64,000 nucleotides of DNA from Desulfosarcina widdelii (lineage in GTDB: Bacteria; Desulfobacterota; Desulfobacteria; Desulfobacterales; Desulfosarcinaceae). The position numbers were made by a program, and so were the translations under genes. Location of the stretch: NCBI RefSeq assembly GCF_009688965.1, contig NZ_AP021875.1:2914001-2978000 (forward strand). The letters are read 5' to 3'. Under the pieces are notes generated by a model that saw only the letters and a program-made list of their open reading frames with translations, had not been told where the DNA came from and made no database searches. Below are positions 60,176-64,000 of this stretch, piece by piece. How positions within the stretch are numbered: the stretch's first letter is position 1; each line of letters starts with the position of its first letter.

Positions 60176-60661
60176 TCACCGGAGGTCGCGTACGGCCAGC
60201 GCGCGATAGGCTTTCTTGTGAACCATGCGGTCGCTGTAATGGTAGCCACGGTGAAAGTTGAAAATGTAGGCCTGGATGGCCGACGTGTCCGAAGACCACA
60301 CCCAGCCGCAGCTAAGCCGTATCTGGGGGGCAATCTGGACCCACTGCCCGCAGGCGGTTTCGTATCCGGCCTGTTTGTCGGCCTGATAGAGGCTGGCCAG
60401 TTCCTTCAAGGTCGGCATCCGCCAGTTGTCGTAAGTGGTGGAAATGGTGTAGGGGAAGGTAAATTGGATCCACTGACGCGCCTGCTTCCAGTCAATGTCT
60501 CCCTGGTTGTCGTTTTTGGCCCACATGACACCCAATTCGTGGTCCGTGACGGTACCGTCTCCGTTGTCGATAAACCGGTCTCCAGCCAGGGCGGCCCCAC
60601 CGACAGCCAGGGCCAGCCAGGTCATCAGACCGATCACTGTCATTGCGGCGGTTCTAACCAT
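60176..60661 (-). CDS. Secreted DUF1566 (Lcl C-terminal) domain protein
   Basis: 161 residues. Signal peptide (about 1-27), then one DUF1566 domain: RFIDNGDGTVTDHELGVMWAKN, the repeated W-Q/NWRMPTLKELASLY motif, and a C-terminal VWSSDTSAIQAYIFNF segment. The family is often found in cell-surface and adhesion proteins, with unknown role. The ATG lies 4 bases after the stress-protein stop and shares its ribosome site (AAGGA), so it is translated from the same message. Confidence 0.82.
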   Translation of the reverse strand: MVRTAAMTVIGLMTWLALAVGGAALAGDRFIDNGDGTVTDHELGVMWAKNDNQGDIDWKQARQWIQFTFPYTISTTYDNWRMPTLKELASLYQADKQAGYETACGQWVQIAPQIRLSCGWVWSSDTSAIQAYIFNFHRGYHYSDRMVHKKAYRALAVRDLR

Positions 60662-60665
60662 GGCA

Positions 60666-61169
60666 TTATCCTTTAAGGCGTCTTTTAATTCGTCTTCTCA
60701 GCCGCTCGGCGACCTTCTCTTCCCGATAGGAGATGATCGTCGCCGGAGAGCGCCGGAAAATCTTTTCGGCAACGGAGCCCACCAGAATGTGTTCGAGATC
60801 GGTGCGGCCCTTGGGGCCCATGACCACCACGTCGATATCCTGATCCAGAATCACTTTGAGCAGTTCTTCTATGGGATTGCCGACGAAAAAGAGGCAGCGG
60901 ATTTTCTCCGGTGAATAGCCGCCTTCGGAGATAAACCCATCCAGGATGCGGCGCCGTTCGTCCTTGATGTTCTGAATGTAATGGCTGCCGTCCACTTCAT
61001 AGCCCATGGCCGATATGGTCTGGACCGACTCTACATCGCGGGAGTTGATCACGCTGGCGACGATCAACTCGGCCTCGCTGCATTGGGCGAATTGGGCCGC
61101 GAAATTAAAGGTCCCTTTGGCGTATTCCGAAAAGGCCAGCGCTACGAGTACTTTTTTAACCTGTTTCAT
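60666..61169 (-). CDS. Universal stress protein (UspA family) linked to the TRAP operon
   Basis: 167 residues. One Usp domain with KKVLVALAFSEYA, the VVMGPKGRTDLEHILVGSVAEKIFRRSPATII ATP-binding-type motif (G-x2-G-x9-G(S/T)), and a basic C-terminal tail. The start was chosen for its ribosome site (GGAGGG); longer readings extend upstream without function. It stands 75 bases from the TRAP permease stop. Universal stress proteins near TRAP transporters (TeaD of Halomonas) modulate transport by binding ATP, so a regulatory link to the transporter is reasonable (inference). Confidence 0.9.
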   Translation of the reverse strand: MKQVKKVLVALAFSEYAKGTFNFAAQFAQCSEAELIVASVINSRDVESVQTISAMGYEVDGSHYIQNIKDERRRILDGFISEGGYSPEKIRCLFFVGNPIEELLKVILDQDIDVVVMGPKGRTDLEHILVGSVAEKIFRRSPATIISYREEKVAERLRRRIKRRLKG

Positions 61170-61244
61170 CGCATATCCCTCCATTTGGGTAATGCGTGTT
61201 CCTGAACCGGAACGGCAACCCTGGAGATGGGTTGCCAAAAAATG

Positions 61245-63320
61245 TCAGGCCGCCGTTGCAACGGTATCGGCCTTGGGCATCCGCGGACGCTGCACAAGGT
61301 ACATCAGGCCAAAGATGGCCAGCCCGATGAGATAGGTCCAATAGCGCTGATCGTGAGGGATTCCAATCAATGAGGCGATCAGATCCGGCCGCATCAGGCT
61401 GAGCGTCACCGCAAGGAAAAAGGGGACTTCCCAAATTTTGTTACGAGCCACAAACCACCCCTGAGTTGCCGATGCGAAAGCAAAATTCCCCAGGCACGCC
61501 ATAACAAAGATCAGGATTCCCTGGGGCCAACTGTAAATCTCATGCAGGATCAAGTCGGCATTGAAAATAAACATGAACGGCAAGATGGCGGTCCGGATAT
61601 CGTACATGAACCCCTGTATGCCGGTGGGTATCGGCGGCGACTTGGCGATGGCGGCTGCCGCGTAGGCGGCCAGTCCCACCGGGGGGGTGTCGTCGGCCAG
61701 GATGCCGAAGTAGAAGCAGAACAGGTGGGCTGACATCAGCGGCACGATAAAATCGTTGAATCCGCCGATCTCGACAATGGCCGGGGCGGTCAGTGAGGCC
61801 ATGACGATGTACGTAGCCGTCGTGGGCAGTCCCATGCCGATGATCAGGCTGGCCACGGCCGTGATGACGAGCATCAAAAAGATATTGCCCCCTGAAAGTG
61901 TGTCGATAATGGCGGTAATCAACTGGCCCAAGCCCAGCGCAACCACGCCCACGATGATGCCGGCCGCCGCAGTGGCCAGGGCCACGGAGACCATATTGCG
62001 GGCACCGGCAGCCAGGGCCGAAAAGATTTCTTTGATGGCCAGCTTGACGGCCGGTCCGATGGGTTCTTTTCGAAGATGGGCCTGGATCGGACGCTGCAGC
62101 AGCATGACGATGGCCATAATCCAGATAGCGTTGAAGGCAGCCATTTCGGGCGAGTGCCGCACCACGATCAGTTCGTAAAGCAGGACCAGGATCGGAATAA
62201 CATACTGCAGTCCGCCTACAAAGGTCTTGAAGAAAGGAGGCAGTTCGGAGCGGGGCATGCCACGCAGACCCAGCTTGGACGCCTCGATGTGGGTGATATA
62301 AAACAGGGCCGCGTAAGAGGCAAAGGCTGGTACGGCCGCTGCCTTGATCACTTCCACATAGGGTACGTTGACGTATTCGGCAATGATGAAGGCGGCCGCT
62401 CCCATGATGGGCGGCGCCAGTTGGCCGTCGGTGCTGGCGGCCACCTCCACGGCGGCGGCCTTGGTAGGTGGATAGCCGACCTTTTTCATCAGCGGGATGG
62501 TAAACGTTCCGGTGGTCACGATGTTGGCGATACTCGAACCGGAAACCAGGCCGGTGAGTCCGCTGCCCATGATGGCTGCCTTGGCGGGACCGCCCTTGAA
62601 TCCGCCCAGCAGGCTCAGGGCCAGCCGGATGAAATACTGGCCGGCACCAGCCTTGTCCAGCATCGAACCGAAAAGCACGAAGAGAAAAACAATGGTGGCC
62701 GACACGTCCAGCGGGATGCCGTAAATACCTTCGGTGGACATGGTCATCTGACCCACGAAGCGGTTCATCGACACGCCCTTGAAGGCAATCAGGTCCGGCA
62801 TGTAGGGACCGGCGAAGGCATAGATGATAAATGCCCCGGCAATCACCGGTAGTGCAGGGCCGATTACCCTTCGGGATGCCTCCAGCAGGAGGATGACCAG
62901 CGCCAGACCGATCACAATGTCGCGTACAATCGGGTCGCCGTAACGCAGGGTCATGCCTTCGTAGTCGATGGCGATGTACAGTGCGGAAAAACAGGCAAAC
63001 AGGGCGACGGCGTAGTCGATGATGGGGATACGGTTTTTGGCGGCGAGAAATTTAAGTCCCAGCAACGGCGTTTTGAACATCGGATAGTTGAGATAGACCA
63101 CCAGCAGGGCAAAGCCCAGGTGGATCGAACGGATATAGGTGGTATCGAGGATCAACCAACTGGCGATGGAAAGCTGGAACAGGCTCCAGGCCACGCAAAC
63201 CGTAGGAATCACCCATTTGGATGGCCCTTTGGGCCGCCTGCCGATCCCCTCTTCTTCCTCGGCCATGCGTTTGGCCAGATCCAATCCCTCGTCGTGATCA
63301 TCGATATCTGTATGGCTCAT
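61245..63320 (-). CDS. TRAP transporter fused permease (DctQM type, TAXI system)
   Basis: 691 residues, about 17-20 hydrophobic segments. N-terminal four-helix DctQ-like part (about 30-140) followed by the 12-helix DctM part with GSGLTGLVSGSSIANIVTTGTFTIPLMKKVGYPP and IGMGLPTTATYIVMASLTAPAIV, which are the two inverted-topology hairpin motifs of the family. Fused permeases are the rule in TAXI-TRAP systems. Substrates of this group include glutamate and organic acids; imports use Na+ or H+ gradients. A TAXI binding protein gene lies upstream across a strong hairpin. Confidence 0.92.
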   Translation of the reverse strand: MSHTDIDDHDEGLDLAKRMAEEEEGIGRRPKGPSKWVIPTVCVAWSLFQLSIASWLILDTTYIRSIHLGFALLVVYLNYPMFKTPLLGLKFLAAKNRIPIIDYAVALFACFSALYIAIDYEGMTLRYGDPIVRDIVIGLALVILLLEASRRVIGPALPVIAGAFIIYAFAGPYMPDLIAFKGVSMNRFVGQMTMSTEGIYGIPLDVSATIVFLFVLFGSMLDKAGAGQYFIRLALSLLGGFKGGPAKAAIMGSGLTGLVSGSSIANIVTTGTFTIPLMKKVGYPPTKAAAVEVAASTDGQLAPPIMGAAAFIIAEYVNVPYVEVIKAAAVPAFASYAALFYITHIEASKLGLRGMPRSELPPFFKTFVGGLQYVIPILVLLYELIVVRHSPEMAAFNAIWIMAIVMLLQRPIQAHLRKEPIGPAVKLAIKEIFSALAAGARNMVSVALATAAAGIIVGVVALGLGQLITAIIDTLSGGNIFLMLVITAVASLIIGMGLPTTATYIVMASLTAPAIVEIGGFNDFIVPLMSAHLFCFYFGILADDTPPVGLAAYAAAAIAKSPPIPTGIQGFMYDIRTAILPFMFIFNADLILHEIYSWPQGILIFVMACLGNFAFASATQGWFVARNKIWEVPFFLAVTLSLMRPDLIASLIGIPHDQRYWTYLIGLAIFGLMYLVQRPRMPKADTVATAA

Positions 63321-63372
63321 AGTAAAAACCTAATCCTCTGAAATATAGGGCGCGAGGCTGCCGGTGCTGGAA

Positions 63373-63416
63373 TGCGGTTCCATGCCCCGGCCGCATAGCC
63401 GGGGCATGGAACCGCA
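63373..63416 (-). promoter_or_regulatory. Strong intercistronic stem-loop between binding-protein and permease genes
   Basis: TGCGGTTCCATGCCCCGG (63373-63390) and CCGGGGCATGGAACCGCA (63399-63416) form a perfect 18-base stem with an 8-base loop CCGCATAG. There is no T-run on the minus strand, so it is not an ordinary terminator. By analogy with other transport operons it may stall exonucleases, so that the binding protein is made in excess of the permease (inference). Confidence 0.75.
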
Positions 63417-63442
63417 ACAGGTAAGACGTATGAAACAACGAA

Positions 63443-64000
63443 CTATTTTAAACCGACCTCTTTGTAATACTTCATGGCGCCTGGATGAATCGGCGCGGAA
63501 AGACCGGCCAGCATGTCCTCTTTGGTCAGACCGGCATAGGCCGGGTGCAGCTTCTTGAATTTGTCGAAGTTGTCGAAGACTTCCTTGGTGATGGCGTAGA
63601 CGACTTCATCGGGAACCTTGGCGGAAGTGACGAAGGTGGCCTTGACGCCGAAGGTTTCAACCGCATCCTCGGTGTTGGCGGCGCCTGGATAGTTGGACAT
63701 CAGGGTTTTGGCGGCTGCATAGTAGGGGTATTTGGCGACCAGCTTGTCCGCATTGGGAATGGCGATGAACTTTACCTTGCGGGCGCCGGCGGTGGCTTCC
63801 TTGTAGTAGCCGCTGGGATGACCTACGGTGTAGAAGGCGGCGTCGATGCGGCCGTCCTGGATCAGACCGGGCGCTTCGGCGGCTTTCAGACTCTCAGCGT
63901 GAAAGTCTTTTTCGTAATCAAGCCCGTTGGCCTCCAGGGCATCGATGGCGTTCTTGCGGTAGCCGGAGCCGACATTGCCGATGTTAACGCGCTTGCCTTT
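63443..64000 (-). CDS. TAXI family TRAP transporter substrate-binding protein (N-terminus beyond window)
   Basis: The C-terminal 185 residues are visible; the frame continues past the right edge. The sequence reads KGKRVNIGNVGSG at the edge, which is the central GKRV-x-x-G-x-x-GSG segment of TAXI proteins, then AAEAPGLIQDGRIDAAFYTVGHPSGYYKEA, and a C-terminal VYAITKEVFDNFDKFKKLHPAYAGLT. TAXI proteins capture organic acids or amino acids in the periplasm and pass them to the fused permease encoded downstream. The stop is TAG, and the gene is followed by the hairpin at 63373-63416. Confidence 0.9.
   Translation of the reverse strand, partial: KGKRVNIGNVGSGYRKNAIDALEANGLDYEKDFHAESLKAAEAPGLIQDGRIDAAFYTVGHPSGYYKEATAGARKVKFIAIPNADKLVAKYPYYAAAKTLMSNYPGAANTEDAVETFGVKATFVTSAKVPDEVVYAITKEVFDNFDKFKKLHPAYAGLTKEDMLAGLSAPIHPGAMKYYKEVGLK

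Noticed and set aside
1..64000. tRNA, rRNA, CRISPR or prophage genes
   Set aside because: No cloverleaf TpsiC-type strings, repeat-spacer arrays or phage structural genes were seen on either strand.

Overview
The window is a GC-rich bacterial chromosome segment. It most resembles a sulfate-reducing deltaproteobacterium of the Desulfosarcina/Desulfobacteraceae type. This is inferred from the density of PAS-domain sensors, the C-terminal CxxC-KKIRDD-GYW tail on a PAS protein, a TAXI-type TRAP transporter, a corrinoid-activator-like protein and the dispersed intergenic repeats; there is no rRNA or other phylogenetic marker to prove it. I saw no tRNA, rRNA, CRISPR array or prophage. About 57 genes are supported, one cut at each end of the window.

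Layout. (1) Positions 1-7926: the tail of a lipid/polyketide cluster. It holds a FabF-type ketosynthase end, a hotdog thioesterase, a dehydratase fused to a phosphopantetheinyl transferase, a PlsY-like acyltransferase with altered motifs, a GT25 glycosyltransferase, an RND/MMPL exporter fused to a methyltransferase, and a polysaccharide deacetylase. Gene content matches aryl-polyene-like clusters. (2) 7989-10823: a TetR regulator with a visible promoter/operator, then an ADP-forming acyl-CoA synthetase. (3) 10844-17887: a lipoprotein, MTA/SAH nucleosidase, an EamA exporter, a radical SAM/SPASM protein, a structured intergenic region, and a 1069-residue fusion of an AMP-ligase-like module, a [2Fe-2S] ferredoxin and a RACo-like corrinoid activator. 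(4) 18038-21772: RidA, a transglutaminase-like protein, a flavin reductase, a Mth938-like protein and a trans-sulfuration PLP enzyme.

(5) 21902-32810: an 11-kb one-strand signalling island. Two consecutive modules each pair a LivJ-type binding lipoprotein with a giant Cache/PAS histidine kinase. An amino-acid-type binding protein and a PAS protein follow, with no ABC permease, ATPase or response regulator. (6) 33083-41892: RlpA, then a complete dipeptide/oligopeptide ABC operon (two ATPases, binding protein, two permeases) ending in an M20 peptidase. An XRE-type regulator precedes it, with a palindromic operator between. (7) 42100-48696: a Nim/PNPOx protein, a hybrid histidine kinase, a membrane protein, HNH endonuclease, DUF309 protein, a Rho lacking its usual N-terminal domain with a long leader, and YwbE. 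(8) 48728-50417: an insertion sequence with 8-bp target duplications.

(9) 50631-60130: a SLOG-like protein, nitroreductase, YchJ, a double-headed CDP-alcohol phosphatidyltransferase, an MltD-like transglycosylase with LysM repeats, a phytochelatin-synthase-like protease with a Tat-exported metallo-hydrolase and a proline-rich secreted protein, and small genes. (10) 60176-64000: a TAXI-TRAP operon (binding protein, strong intercistronic hairpin, fused permease, universal stress protein, DUF1566 protein).

Themes: envelope lipid and glycan chemistry, peptide and organic-acid uptake, and multi-input sensing. The most unusual items are the ligase-ferredoxin-RACo fusion and the region upstream of it, the duplicated binding-protein/kinase modules, the exporter-methyltransferase fusion with the altered PlsY, and the short Rho.
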